Source: Thermoplasmata archaeon (GTDB lineage Archaea; Thermoplasmatota; Thermoplasmata; Lutacidiplasmatales; UBA184). From it: DNA of 33,294 nt. This document shows positions 14,531-22,830 of this stretch, one piece after another. The notes under the pieces were generated by a model. The model was not told the origin of the DNA and did no database searches. It was given only the letters and a program-made list of their open reading frames with translations. Numbering within the stretch: position 1 is the stretch's first letter; the number at the start of each line of letters is the position of its first letter. The position numbers and the translations under genes are program-made. The stretch covers positions 1-33,294 of the forward strand of contig JAKASE010000024.1 in NCBI GenBank assembly GCA_021819135.1, written 5' to 3'.

Positions 14531-15781
14531 TCACGCCATCCGGGGGTCTTCCGCGACCGGGGGCCGCTCGGTGGGCGGGTCCGACGGAGCGGCCGGTCCC
14601 CGCTGCGCGATCGCCTCGTGACTGTCGACGCGGCGCCACTGGACGACCGGCTGGACGACGTGACGCTTCGCCTCAAGGCGCCGCCGGAAGCGGCGCAGGT
14701 CGCGAAAGATCTCGCGAACGACCTCCTCGAGCTCGCGGCTGCGTCGGTATCCGAGCCCGATCAGACGGTCGTGGATCGGCTGGTAGTAGTGCTGTTCCGC
14801 CTCGACGCGGGGGTCGGGAGGGTGCGCGATCGTTGGCGAGAGCCCGAACTCGCGCGCGACGAGGGCGGTGATCTCGGCGAGCTCGTTGACCGAGTACGCG
14901 GCGTCGAACTGGTTGAGGACCCGGTACTCGCCGGCGGCGGGGGGATGCTCGACCGCGATCCGGAGCGACTGCATCGAGTCCTCGAGGGCGATGAACCCCC
15001 GGCGCTGCTCCCCCTTCCCGTACGGGGTGATGGGGAGCCCGAGGATCGACTGGGCGATGAACCGGTTGAGCGCGGTACCCCACGTCTCGTCGAAGTCGAA
15101 TCGGGTCAGGAGTCGGTCATCCGTGATCTCGGGGGTCCGGATCCCGTAGATCACGCCCTGCATCACGTCGGTCGCCCGAAGTCCCCAGATCTTCGATGCG
15201 AACATGACGTCGCCGGAGTCGAAGACCTTCGACCAGTGGTACCATGAACCCGCCTGGCGGGGGAAAGGGACGGTGTCCTTCCGGCCCCGGAACTCGACCT
15301 CGAAGAACCCCTCGGGAATGTCGAGGTTCGGGGTCCCGTACTCGCCCATCGTCCCCATCTTCACGAGGTGCGACTCCGGGACGACCTCCTGCATCGCGTA
15401 GAGGAGGTGGAGCGTGCCGGTGATGTTCTCGACCTGGGTCGCGACCGCGTGGTGGACATCGATCATCGAGTAGGGAGCGCTCCGCTGCTCGGCGAGATGG
15501 ACGATCGCGTCGGGGCGCTCGGTCTTGAGGACCTCCCGGACGAAATCGAAGTCGTTCGTGTCGCCCCGGTGGAATCCCAGTTCCTGGCCCAGAACCTCCC
15601 GCACCGCCCGCTGGCGTCGCGGGAACGGCGGGATCGGGTTCGCCGACCAGCTGCCGACCTCACGGACCCGCTTCCGCGTGACGAAGTTGTCGAGCCCGAC
15701 CACCGCGTGGCCCCGGGCGAGCAGGTGCAGCGCGAGCGCCCAGCCCGAGTAGCCATCGATGCCGGTGATCAGGACCTTCAC
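14531..15781 (-). CDS. agl3: UDP-sulfoquinovose synthase (SQD1/Agl3 family)
   Basis: This extended short-chain dehydrogenase converts UDP-glucose and sulfite to UDP-sulfoquinovose. The 416-residue product has the Rossmann motif GIDGYSG (residues 7-13), VVGLDNFVTRK, HLAEQRSAPYSMID, the active-site KMGTMGEYGTPNLDIPEG (Thr144), and Tyr181-x3-Lys185 in QAGSWYHWSKVFDS. MQGVIYG and DDRLLTRFDFDE are also strongly SQD1-like. About 45 residues at the C-terminus are extra, basic then Pro-rich, and probably disordered. The start is GTG. In Sulfolobus, Agl3 makes the sulfoquinovose of the S-layer N-glycan; in phototrophs SQD1 feeds sulfolipid. Either a lipid or a glycan product is possible here. It is the first gene of a minus-strand run with a nucleotidyltransferase and, further on, two GT4 enzymes. 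Confidence 0.9.
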   Translation of the reverse strand: MKVLITGIDGYSGWALALHLLARGHAVVGLDNFVTRKRVREVGSWSANPIPPFPRRQRAVREVLGQELGFHRGDTNDFDFVREVLKTERPDAIVHLAEQRSAPYSMIDVHHAVATQVENITGTLHLLYAMQEVVPESHLVKMGTMGEYGTPNLDIPEGFFEVEFRGRKDTVPFPRQAGSWYHWSKVFDSGDVMFASKIWGLRATDVMQGVIYGIRTPEITDDRLLTRFDFDETWGTALNRFIAQSILGLPITPYGKGEQRRGFIALEDSMQSLRIAVEHPPAAGEYRVLNQFDAAYSVNELAEITALVAREFGLSPTIAHPPDPRVEAEQHYYQPIHDRLIGLGYRRSRELEEVVREIFRDLRRFRRRLEAKRHVVQPVVQWRRVDSHEAIAQRGPAAPSDPPTERPPVAEDPRMA

Positions 15782-15915
15782 CGCGAACGCTCCCGCACCC
15801 GCACGGCGGGGCGGGGATAAGGGTCTCGCGGTACGGTGTCGAACGTACGGGCCCTACCCAAGTCGCTTAAGGCGGAAGGGAACTACCGCGGCCGAAGGAG
15901 CACGGTCGCCCGGGC

Positions 15916-16692
15916 ATGGAGCGGGGGGAGGTGCGGATCGTCGACACGCGCGACGAGTCGCTCAAGGGGGCGATGATGGTCGTCGGCTTCCCGACCCACG
16001 GGCTGGTCGGGTCGGTCGCCGCCTCCTACCTCGTGCACTCGCTCGACATGAGCCTGGTCGCCTACATGATCAGCGAGGATTTTCCTCCGACCGTGATTAT
16101 GGAGGAAGGGGTCGTCAGCGCCCCCGTGCGCTTCTACGCGAGCAAGCTCGTCTGCGGCGTCGACCGGTCGTGCGACCAGCTCCTGGTCGTGATCTCGGAC
16201 ATCCAGCCCCCGATGTCGATGCTGAACCCGCTCGGCCGCGTCCTGCTCGACTGGGCCGAGGCGAAGGGGGTCCAGCTGATCGTCGCGGTGGAGGGCCAGC
16301 CGATCGAGGGCGAGAGCCACGGCGACGCGCGGATCGTGGCCATGGCGAACCGGGCGGCCGCCCCGCTGCTCGAGAAGTACCGGTTCGATGCCGCGAACGG
16401 GGTGGTCACGGGGCTCGCCGGCGGGCTCCTCCTGGGCGCGATCAGCCGGACGACCCCGGTCCTGTGCCTGGTCGCCCAGGCCCACAAGGATTACCCCGAC
16501 GCCCGCGCCGCCGCGAAGGTCATCGAGATGATCAACCCGCTCGTCCCGTTGATCGTGCTCGACACGAAGCCGCTCCGCGACAAGGCCCGGGAGATCGAGG
16601 GGGAGGTCCGCCGGACGCTCCAGCAGACGCGCGAATCGATGTCGAGCATGCGCGCGGCCGAGACGGAGGGGCCGGGTGAGATGTATCGCTGA
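15916..16692 (+). CDS. PAC2 family protein (proteasome assembly chaperone-like)
   Basis: The 258-residue protein matches the archaeal PAC2 family: VVGFPTHGLVGSVAASYLV near the N-terminus (the typical GFPG-like turn), YMISEDFPPTVIMEEG, VVSDIQPP-like (VISDIQPPMS), then GVVTGLAGGLLLGAISR and AQAHKDYPDARAAAKVIEMI. A charged helical tail follows residue about 225. Eukaryotic PAC2 with PAC1 chaperones 20S alpha-ring assembly; the archaeal homologues' role is less certain. A weak promoter-like cttaagg lies about 45 bp upstream. The gene leads a plus-strand series of proteostasis and translation genes, and its end overlaps the acetyltransferase by 17 bp. Confidence 0.85.
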   Translation: MERGEVRIVDTRDESLKGAMMVVGFPTHGLVGSVAASYLVHSLDMSLVAYMISEDFPPTVIMEEGVVSAPVRFYASKLVCGVDRSCDQLLVVISDIQPPMSMLNPLGRVLLDWAEAKGVQLIVAVEGQPIEGESHGDARIVAMANRAAAPLLEKYRFDAANGVVTGLAGGLLLGAISRTTPVLCLVAQAHKDYPDARAAAKVIEMINPLVPLIVLDTKPLRDKAREIEGEVRRTLQQTRESMSSMRAAETEGPGEMYR

Positions 16693-17182
16693 CACGGCTC
16701 CCGCCCCGCCATCGTCCCCCCTGCCGGAGACCGCGCCGCCGGTCCACCTCCGGGGGTTTCGACTTTCGGACGTCCCGTACGTGGCCACGCTGGTCGCGGA
16801 CGCGCTGCACGAGCACTACGACCCCTCGCTGTACTCCTCGCTCAGCGCGGAGTGGTCGGACGGCTTCCTGATCGCCGCCGACCCGACCGACGTCCCGGTC
16901 GGGTTCCTCCTTGGGGTCTGTCAGGTCGAGCGCGAGGCACGGATCCTGATGTTCGCGGTCGAGCGGGAATACCGTACGCGCGGGGTCGGTGCCCTCCTGA
17001 TGTCGACGTTCCTCGACCGGAGCCGGGCCCGGGCGTACCGCCGGGTGACCCTCGAAGTCCGGGTCTCGAACGCCACCGCGATCCGGTTCTACACGCGGTT
17101 CCAGTTCTCCGTGGTCGACCTCCTGCGGAACTACTACTCCGATGGGGAGAACGGCTACCAGATGGCCCGCGACCTCCCCTGA
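16676..17182 (+). CDS. GNAT N-acetyltransferase (RimI-like)
   Basis: The 168-residue product starts at GTG inside the 3' end of the PAC2 gene. After a Pro-rich lead it has the GNAT fold: VHLRGFRLSDVPYVATLV, then the acetyl-CoA binding motif A in EREYRTRGVGALLMSTFL (R-x-x-G-x-G/A), then VTLEVRVSNATAIRFYTRFQF with the family-typical N-x-x-A-x-x-x-Y, and a C-terminal YYSDGENGYQMAR. The last part is characteristic of archaeal and eukaryotic N-terminal acetyltransferases such as Ard1/Naa50, so N-terminal protein acetylation is the likely role. A start further in, before VHLRGF, is possible because the first 23 residues are unlikely to be structured. Confidence 0.85.
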   Translation: MRCIADTAPAPPSSPLPETAPPVHLRGFRLSDVPYVATLVADALHEHYDPSLYSSLSAEWSDGFLIAADPTDVPVGFLLGVCQVEREARILMFAVEREYRTRGVGALLMSTFLDRSRARAYRRVTLEVRVSNATAIRFYTRFQFSVVDLLRNYYSDGENGYQMARDLP

Positions 17183-17236
17183 CAGGATCCCGCCCGGACC
17201 GTAGTCGCTAAGACCTCTCGGTCGGGTGGCCGCCGC

Positions 17237-18490
17237 ATGCCCACTTCCTGGCCGACCGCTTCCGAGCTGATGAGCGCGCGCCCGGTCTCGCTCGCCCCGG
17301 ACTCCCCGATCTCCGCCGCGCTCGGCCTCATGCGGAGCCAGGGGATCCACGAGATCCCGGTGCTCCGGCGCTCGCGCCTGCTCGGCATGATCACCTTCGA
17401 ATCGATCGCGCGTCGGTCGAGCCGGTCGCTCGCGACCAAGGTCGAGCATCTGCTCGTGCTCCCGCCGCTCCTCTCCCCCTCCACGCCGTTCCCCGACCTC
17501 GCGGAGCAGCTTCTTGCCGCCGGGCTGCGCGCCGCCCCGGTCGTGGGCCGCCGCGGCGAACTGCTCGGGATCGTGAGCCGGACCGACCTCGTACGGGCGC
17601 TCCCGCGGCTCGGGGCGCTCCTGACGCGAGAGGCCCCGGCGGTCGAGGCGATCGCGGGCCCCGCGTCGGAGATCGTCTCGGAGAACGACCTCTGCCGGCA
17701 GCTCTACGGGCGCCTCCGCTCGCTCGAGGAGCACCCGTTCCCGGTCGTCGACCGCAAGGGGCGCCTGGTCGGAGCGGTCGGCATCGCCGACCTCGGCCGG
17801 GCGCTCTGGCGACCGCTCGTCGGCGGCAAGCGAGACCCGCGCGCGACCCGGTCCGCGCTCGAGGTGAAGGTCGGATCGATCATGCACGCCCCCGCGGTGA
17901 CCATACCGGCCGGTCGACCGTGGACCGAGGCGGCGCGCCGGATGGCCGAGGAGCGCGTCTCGAGCATCTTCGTCGTCGACGCCGGTCGCCCGAGCCGGGT
18001 CCTTTCGCAGGCCGACCTACTGAACTTCGTGGTCGGGCGGACGCGACCGCAACCGGCCAAGGCCCGGGTCGAGGACGTCTATGTCGAGATCACCGGGCTC
18101 CGTGGCACGGCGGACCCCGCCCTCTTCGCCGAGATCGACGCCGTGGTGGCGCGGGGCCTGCGCCGGCTGGCGCGGTACGCCCAGCCGACCCTCCTTTCCC
18201 TGCACTTTGCCCCCCACGCGACCCACCGGACGAACGACCTGACGGTCGAGGCCCGGATGCACACCAACCGGGGGATCTACTACGCCTCCCACACCGGCTG
18301 GAACCTCCTCGCCGGGGTCTCGGTCCTGCTCGAGGACCTCACCGCCCAGGCCCGGCGCGTTCGGGAGACCCGGGCGAAGCGACGGCCCGGCTCGCGCCGG
18401 GTCCCCCCGGTCGATGAGACGGCGGCGGAGGACCCCGACCTCGAGCGAAGGATCCGGGCGGCCACGGGGGACGACGACTCCGAGGAGTGA
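17237..18490 (+). CDS. Four-CBS-domain protein fused to a ribosome-hibernation-factor-like domain
   Basis: The 417-residue product has four CBS motifs at about residues 9-60, 70-121, 135-190 and 213-266. Each ends with the typical L-x-G-x-[IV]-x-x-x-D-[IL] pattern (for example ELLGIVSRTDLVRAL and RLVGAVGIADLGRAL). CBS pairs bind adenine nucleotides such as AMP, ATP or SAM. Residues about 279-380 (EDVYVEITGLRG, then LTVEARMHTNRGIYYASHTG, then LLEDLTAQARRVRE) have the order of strands and helices of S30AE/HPF-type ribosome-associated domains, which stall ribosomes in starvation. A nucleotide-sensing ribosome-hibernation factor is an inference. The tail is acidic. It sits just upstream of NAC. 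Confidence 0.75.
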   Translation: MPTSWPTASELMSARPVSLAPDSPISAALGLMRSQGIHEIPVLRRSRLLGMITFESIARRSSRSLATKVEHLLVLPPLLSPSTPFPDLAEQLLAAGLRAAPVVGRRGELLGIVSRTDLVRALPRLGALLTREAPAVEAIAGPASEIVSENDLCRQLYGRLRSLEEHPFPVVDRKGRLVGAVGIADLGRALWRPLVGGKRDPRATRSALEVKVGSIMHAPAVTIPAGRPWTEAARRMAEERVSSIFVVDAGRPSRVLSQADLLNFVVGRTRPQPAKARVEDVYVEITGLRGTADPALFAEIDAVVARGLRRLARYAQPTLLSLHFAPHATHRTNDLTVEARMHTNRGIYYASHTGWNLLAGVSVLLEDLTAQARRVRETRAKRRPGSRRVPPVDETAAEDPDLERRIRAATGDDDSEE

Positions 18491-18523
18491 GACCGTGACC
18501 GTCGATGCCCCGGGGGACCGGCC

Positions 18524-18940
18524 ATGATGCCGGGCGGTCCACGGAACCAGCGGCAGATGGAGCTCATGATGCGCCGCCTCGGGATGAAGACCGAGGAGGT
18601 GCCCGGCGTCGAGGAGGTCGTCGTTCGCACGCGGACCCACGAGCACGTGTTCCGCGCCCCCGAGGTCACGATCCTCACGGTCCAGGGGGTCCGCACCTAC
18701 CAGGTCGTCGGGGCCCCGGAGATCCGTCCCCGCGGCCCCGCACCGCCGGCAGGGTCCGTCGGTCCCTCCGCCCGGGCCGCCCCGAGCGCCCCGGCCGCGC
18801 CCGCGACCCCGCCCGAGGAGGACATCCGTCTCGTCATGGAACAGGCGAACGTCTCCCGCGAGGAGGCGATCGAGGCCCTCTGCCAGTCGGGAGGCGCACC
18901 GGCGGAGGCGATCCTGAAGATCCTCAGCCGGGGCGGCTAG
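18524..18940 (+). CDS. nac: Nascent polypeptide-associated complex (NAC) protein
   Basis: The 138-residue product has the archaeal NAC layout: a basic Met/Arg-rich start (PRNQRQMELMMRRLGMK) that would bind the ribosome, a NAC beta-domain (residues about 25-66, with EEVVVRTRTHEHVFRAPEVT and GVRTYQVVG), a Pro/Ala-rich linker and a C-terminal UBA domain (about 97-136, EEDIRLVMEQANVSREEAIE to AILKILS). It homodimerises at the exit tunnel and shields nascent chains. Two consecutive ATG codons occur (18524 and 18527). Its stop TAG shares the G with the GTG start of the NUDIX gene. Confidence 0.93.
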   Translation: MMPGGPRNQRQMELMMRRLGMKTEEVPGVEEVVVRTRTHEHVFRAPEVTILTVQGVRTYQVVGAPEIRPRGPAPPAGSVGPSARAAPSAPAAPATPPEEDIRLVMEQANVSREEAIEALCQSGGAPAEAILKILSRGG

Positions 18941-19380
18941 TGCCGGACGAACCGATCGACCGCGAGTGCGTCGAAGGGTACCTGTTCGCCCGGGACCCGC
19001 TCGCCATCCTCCTGTTCCGTCGGCCACCCGCCCGTGGACGGATCTGGGTCCCGGTCAGCGGCAAGGTGGAACCGACGGACCGCGACCTCGAGTCCGCGCT
19101 CCGTCGGGAGCTCATCGAGGAGACCGGCCTCACCGATCCCCGGCGGGTCATCCCCCTCGACTGGCACGTACCGTTCCGGGCCGACAACGGCGAACGCTGG
19201 CGCCTGCACGCCTTCGCGGTCGAGGTCGACCGACAGTTCGATCCGCGCCTCAGCGCGGAGCACGACGCCGCCGAGTGGGTCGACCCGGAGGAGGCCGTGC
19301 GCCGCCTCCACTTCCCGGACAACCGGGAGGCGATCGGCCGTCTCGTGGAACGGGTCCGGAGCCCCGCGCCAACCCTTTAG
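18940..19380 (+). CDS. NUDIX hydrolase
   Basis: The 146-residue product starts at GTG overlapping the NAC stop by one base. The NUDIX catalytic helix is recognisable as GKVEPTDRDLESALRREL then IEETGL. The REUXEEXGU half is intact (Arg56, Glu57, Glu60, Glu61, Gly63), while the first half has one residue more than the usual spacing and lacks the canonical first Glu. NUDIX enzymes hydrolyse nucleoside diphosphates linked to another group, such as damaged NTPs, NADH, ADP-ribose or diadenosine compounds; the substrate is not evident. The later segment EHDAAEWVDPEEAVRRLHFPDNREAI resembles bis(5'-nucleosyl)-tetraphosphatase-type members. It is probably co-transcribed with NAC and Dph2. Confidence 0.85.
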   Translation: MPDEPIDRECVEGYLFARDPLAILLFRRPPARGRIWVPVSGKVEPTDRDLESALRRELIEETGLTDPRRVIPLDWHVPFRADNGERWRLHAFAVEVDRQFDPRLSAEHDAAEWVDPEEAVRRLHFPDNREAIGRLVERVRSPAPTL

Positions 19381-19407
19381 GCTCCGCCCGAGCTCGCATC
19401 GTCTCTC

Positions 19408-20451
19408 ATGGATCCCGCATCGGAACCCTCGCCGTCCGCCCGGTCGGCCTTTCGCACGCGCGTCTTCCCGAACGTAGGGCCGGAGCTCGTCCGCGCCCTC
19501 CGCGACGCGACGCCCCGGCGGATCGTCCTCCAGGTGCCCGCGGGCCTCGTACGGAACGCCCACGACCTCGCGGCCTCCCTTCGCACGGAGACGGGCGTCC
19601 CGGTCGTCCTCGCGACCCGCCCCTGCTTCGGCGCCTGCGACTTTCCGTCCCCGGAGGAAGCCCCCCGCGCCGACGTCGCCGTGGTCCTGGGCCACGCGCC
19701 GATCCCGAACGTCCCGCTCGTGCGGACGACCTTCTTCGTGGAGATGCGGTCGGAGGCCGGGGACCCTTCGGCGCTCGCACAGACGGTGGCGACATCGCCG
19801 ATCCCCCGTCGCCTCGGGCTGGTGCTCTCCGTGCAGCACCTCGACCTCGGTCCCCCGCTCTCCGCCGAGCTCCGGTCACGGGGCTTTGACGTGCAGATCG
19901 GCCGAGGGGATCGGCGGCTCGCCTATCCCGGTCAGGCCCTCGGATGCAACTACACGAGCGCAGAGGCGGTGGCGGGCACGGTCGATGGGTTCCTTTTCGT
20001 CGGGACCGGAGAGTTCCATCCGCTCGGCCTCGCCTACGCGGTGGAGCGGCCGGTCTGGGCCATCGACCCGTTGCAGAACGTCCTCGCCGGTCCGTTCGAC
20101 CGGGCGAAGCTCGTCGCCCGGCGGCAGCTCCTGGTCGCCTCGGTCCGGGATGCGCGTCGCTGGGGGGTGCTCGTCTCGACGTTCGCGGGGCAGCACCGGA
20201 TGCCCACCGCGCTCCGTCTCCAGGAGCGGGCCCGCGCCCACGGGCGGGAGGCGGAGATCCTGGTCTTCGACCGCCTCGACCCGCGCGACCTCGAAGGACG
20301 CGACCTCGACGCCTACGTGAACACCGCGTGCCCCCGGATCGCGCTCGACGACGGAGCGAACTACCCGAAGCCCGTGCTGACGCCCCCCGAGTTCCTCATG
20401 GCCCTCGGAGAGCTCCCCCTCGAGCCGTACCGCTTCGACACGTACCACTAG
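19408..20451 (+). CDS. dph2: 2-(3-amino-3-carboxypropyl)histidine synthase (diphthamide synthesis)
   Basis: This non-canonical radical-SAM enzyme transfers the 3-amino-3-carboxypropyl group to the target His of elongation factor aEF2, the first step of diphthamide formation. The 347-residue product has the three cluster cysteines: Cys77 in CFGACD, Cys180 in LGCNYTSA and Cys308 in NTACPRIA. Other family segments are QVPAGL, GHAPIPN, FVGTGEFHPLGLAYA and a late VLTPPEFLMALG. Length is typical of archaeal Dph2. The ATG at 19408 is 27 nt after the NUDIX stop, so it lies within the translation-related plus-strand series. Confidence 0.95.
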   Translation: MDPASEPSPSARSAFRTRVFPNVGPELVRALRDATPRRIVLQVPAGLVRNAHDLAASLRTETGVPVVLATRPCFGACDFPSPEEAPRADVAVVLGHAPIPNVPLVRTTFFVEMRSEAGDPSALAQTVATSPIPRRLGLVLSVQHLDLGPPLSAELRSRGFDVQIGRGDRRLAYPGQALGCNYTSAEAVAGTVDGFLFVGTGEFHPLGLAYAVERPVWAIDPLQNVLAGPFDRAKLVARRQLLVASVRDARRWGVLVSTFAGQHRMPTALRLQERARAHGREAEILVFDRLDPRDLEGRDLDAYVNTACPRIALDDGANYPKPVLTPPEFLMALGELPLEPYRFDTYH

Positions 20452-20498
20452 TCGGGGCGCCGCAAGGGGGAAGTCCTCCGCCGACGATCTAGCGGACC

Positions 20499-20918
20499 GT
20501 GCGGCTCATTCGGGCGGTACCGGTCGTCCTGCTGGCCGCGGGGGTGGCCCTCGTCGCGGATGCCGTGCTCCGGGGGGGTGCCACCCTCGCGTTGGTCGTG
20601 GTCTTTCCCGTCGTCTCCGGCGGGACCGCCGAGTTCCTCCTCGGCGCGGTCCTCCTGTTCGTCGGGTTCGCCACGCTTCCGCTCGCCCTGTTCCCCGGTT
20701 CGCCGGACGAGGACGACGCGCCTGCCGGTCCCCCGCTCCGGTCCGTCGCTCCGCCCGCCGAAGGCTCGGCCGGCGGTGGGCTGATCCTGGTCGGTCCCAT
20801 CCCGATCTTCTTCGGTGGATGGAAGAACGTCTCCCGCCGGACCCGGTGGTGGGTCGCGGCCGCGGGGGGCCTCCTCCTGGTCGTCCTGGTCGCGATCGCG
20901 TTCCTCGGGGTGCCCTAG
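20499..20918 (+). CDS. TIGR00304/DUF131 family membrane protein
   Basis: The 139-residue product starts at GTG. It has hydrophobic segments at about residues 4-26, 28-36, 42-65 and 117-138, with an acidic Pro-rich loop between. The motif GGGLILVGPIPIFFGGWKN at about residues 91-109 is diagnostic of this archaeal family of unknown function. Its stop TAG lies in the palindrome CTAG, which also supplies the stop of the convergent pdxT gene, a 4-bp tail-to-tail overlap. Confidence 0.8.
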   Translation: MRLIRAVPVVLLAAGVALVADAVLRGGATLALVVVFPVVSGGTAEFLLGAVLLFVGFATLPLALFPGSPDEDDAPAGPPLRSVAPPAEGSAGGGLILVGPIPIFFGGWKNVSRRTRWWVAAAGGLLLVVLVAIAFLGVP

Positions 20919-21514
20919 GTCCGGATCGAGCGGCCGACCTCGGCCAGGAAGCGCCGATGGAGCCGGAGATCGCCCGAGAGCTCCGGGTGGAACGTCGTGC
21001 CCCACACAACACCGGCCCGGACCCCGACGACCTCCTGATCCCTCCAGGCGAACGGTTCGGCGTTCGGCCCGACATCGAGGATCCGGGGGGCGCGGATGAA
21101 GACGCCCGGGAACGGACCGCCGGAGAGGCCCTGGACCCGCACCGGTCCCTCGAACGACTCGCGCTGGGCCCCGTAGTCGTTCCGCCGGACCCGGACGTCC
21201 AGGGCGCCCAGGGTCGGCGGGTCGCGTCCTCCGGAACCGGGGGCGAGGTCCCGGGCGAGCAGGATGAGGCCCGCGCAGGTCCCGAGGACCGGGAACCCCT
21301 CCTTGAGCCGCGATGCGAGGAGCGGCCAGAGGTGCGTCTCCTTCAGGAGCCGCGCGATCGTGGTCGACTCGCCGCCGGGCAGGAAGAGGGTGTCCACCTG
21401 CGCGAATGTCGAAGGGTCCCGGACGGGGACGAGGTCCCCTTTCGGGAGGAGCCCCGCGAGGGCCTGGAGGTGCTCCGGGACGTTCCCCTGGAGCGCGAGG
21501 ACCCCGACCTTCAT
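20915..21514 (-). CDS. pdxT: Pyridoxal 5'-phosphate synthase glutaminase subunit
   Basis: PdxT is a class I glutaminase that delivers ammonia to PdxS for PLP synthesis. The 199-residue product starts MKVGVLALQGNVPEHL. It has FLPGGESTTIARLL, the nucleophile Cys80 in GTCAGLILLA, and the catalytic pair His176 and Glu178 in FHPELSGD. RRNDYGAQRESFE and FIRAPRI are family-typical. pdxS is not in the window. The start overlaps the HMG-CoA reductase stop by 4 bp (ATGA), so the two are translationally coupled, an unrelated pairing of pathways. Confidence 0.95.
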   Translation of the reverse strand: MKVGVLALQGNVPEHLQALAGLLPKGDLVPVRDPSTFAQVDTLFLPGGESTTIARLLKETHLWPLLASRLKEGFPVLGTCAGLILLARDLAPGSGGRDPPTLGALDVRVRRNDYGAQRESFEGPVRVQGLSGGPFPGVFIRAPRILDVGPNAEPFAWRDQEVVGVRAGVVWGTTFHPELSGDLRLHRRFLAEVGRSIRT

Positions 21515-22818
21515 CGGGCGGTGCGCCGTATCTCCTCGAGGACCGCCTTCGCCCGGTCGAAGCGGATCTCGTGCGTCCGGAGGAGCTCGGCCACGACCCG
21601 GTCGACCTCTTCCGGGCGCGCGCCGGCGCTCGCCGCGAGGTTGCGGGCGTGGAGCTCCATGTGCCCCCGCTGGATCCCCTCCGTCGCGAGCGCCCGAAGC
21701 GCCGAGAAGTTCTGCGCGAGGCCGACCGCGGCGAGGACCTCGCCCAGCTCACGGGCGCTCTTGACGCCCAGGACCTTGACGTTCGCCTTCGCCGTCGGGT
21801 GGACCGCGGTCGCGCCCCCGATCAGTCCCACCGGCGCCGGGAACTCGATCGTGCCGACGAGGTTCCCGTCCTTGTCCTTCTCGTAGGTGGTGAGCGGCCG
21901 GACGACCGAGCCTTCCGCCGCTCCCGTCCACGCGGCGTAGGTGTGCGCGCCGCTCTCGATCGCCCGGAAGTCGTTGCCGGTGGCGATCACGACGCTCGAG
22001 ATGCCGTTCATGATCCCCTTGTTGTGGGTCGCGCACCGGAACGGGTCCGCGACCGCGAACGCGTAGGCGTCGAGGATCGCGTCGACGACCTCGGGACCCG
22101 AGGCCGTCTCGGTCCGCAGGAGCGCGGCGGGGAACGTCGCCCGCGCCCGGGCGAGGCGATGGACCGCGAGATTGGAGATGATCCGCAGCACGACCTTGCC
22201 TCCGGTGAGGCGCGCGAACTCGGGGGCGAGGGCCTCGCACATCGTGTTGACGGCGTTCATGCCGCCGGCATCCCGCGCGTCGACCAGGAGGTGGACGACG
22301 ACCATCACGCCCCGGGGCGAGGAGAGCAGGCGCACCTCGAGGTCCTTTGCCCCGCCGCCGAACTTCACGAGGACCGGGTCCTTCGCGTTCGCGGCAGCGA
22401 GGAGCTCGTCCTTCCGGTCCAGCAGGCGCAGCCGCGCCGCCGCCGGATCCGCCACGTTCAGGATCTGGACCTGCCCGATCATCACCGGGTCGGTGCTCTG
22501 GGCGAAGAACCCGCCGCTCGTGCGGGCGACCTTGGCGGCGTTGGAGGCCGCCGCGACCACGCTCGGCTCCTCGATCGCCATCGGCACGAGGTAGTCCCGA
22601 CCGTTGATCGTGAAGTTCGTCGCGATCCCGAGCGGGAGCGGCATCACGCCAATCACGTTCTCGATCATTCGGTCAAGGATCGCGGGGTCGACGCCGGGCG
22701 GGAAGTCGTAGACACGCGCCTCCTCCTCCGAGAGTCCCGCCCAGTCACGGACGAACGCCCGGCGGTCGGCGAGACTGCGACGGTAGAAGCCCGGTATCTC
22801 TGAGGATCGCTCGCTCAT
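21511..22818 (-). CDS. mvaA: Hydroxymethylglutaryl-CoA reductase, class II type
   Basis: HMG-CoA reductase makes mevalonate, the precursor of archaeal isoprenoid lipids. The 435-residue protein aligns from memory with the Pseudomonas mevalonii class II enzyme over its length. It has IENVIGVMPLPLGIATNF, the catalytic Glu in AIEEPSVVAAAS (near 83), Lys in ATHNKGIMNG, Asp in ATGNDFRAIESG and His in HMELHARNLA. The stretch LLVDARDAGGMNAVNTM keeps the Asp used for NAD(H) preference in class II enzymes, so NADH use is possible. It has no membrane segment. A good ribosome binding site (agggagg) precedes the ATG. It lies 12 nt after grpE. A class II enzyme in archaea points to an old transfer from bacteria, known for Archaeoglobus and Thermoplasmatales. 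Confidence 0.93.
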   Translation of the reverse strand: MSERSSEIPGFYRRSLADRRAFVRDWAGLSEEEARVYDFPPGVDPAILDRMIENVIGVMPLPLGIATNFTINGRDYLVPMAIEEPSVVAAASNAAKVARTSGGFFAQSTDPVMIGQVQILNVADPAAARLRLLDRKDELLAAANAKDPVLVKFGGGAKDLEVRLLSSPRGVMVVVHLLVDARDAGGMNAVNTMCEALAPEFARLTGGKVVLRIISNLAVHRLARARATFPAALLRTETASGPEVVDAILDAYAFAVADPFRCATHNKGIMNGISSVVIATGNDFRAIESGAHTYAAWTGAAEGSVVRPLTTYEKDKDGNLVGTIEFPAPVGLIGGATAVHPTAKANVKVLGVKSARELGEVLAAVGLAQNFSALRALATEGIQRGHMELHARNLAASAGARPEEVDRVVAELLRTHEIRFDRAKAVLEEIRRTAR

Positions 22819-22830
22819 CGGTCGCCCTCC

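Noticed and set aside
16532-17887. Long minus-strand frame opposite GNAT and CBS genes
   Set aside because: The plus strand has clear GNAT and CBS motifs; the antisense product is low-complexity and charged.
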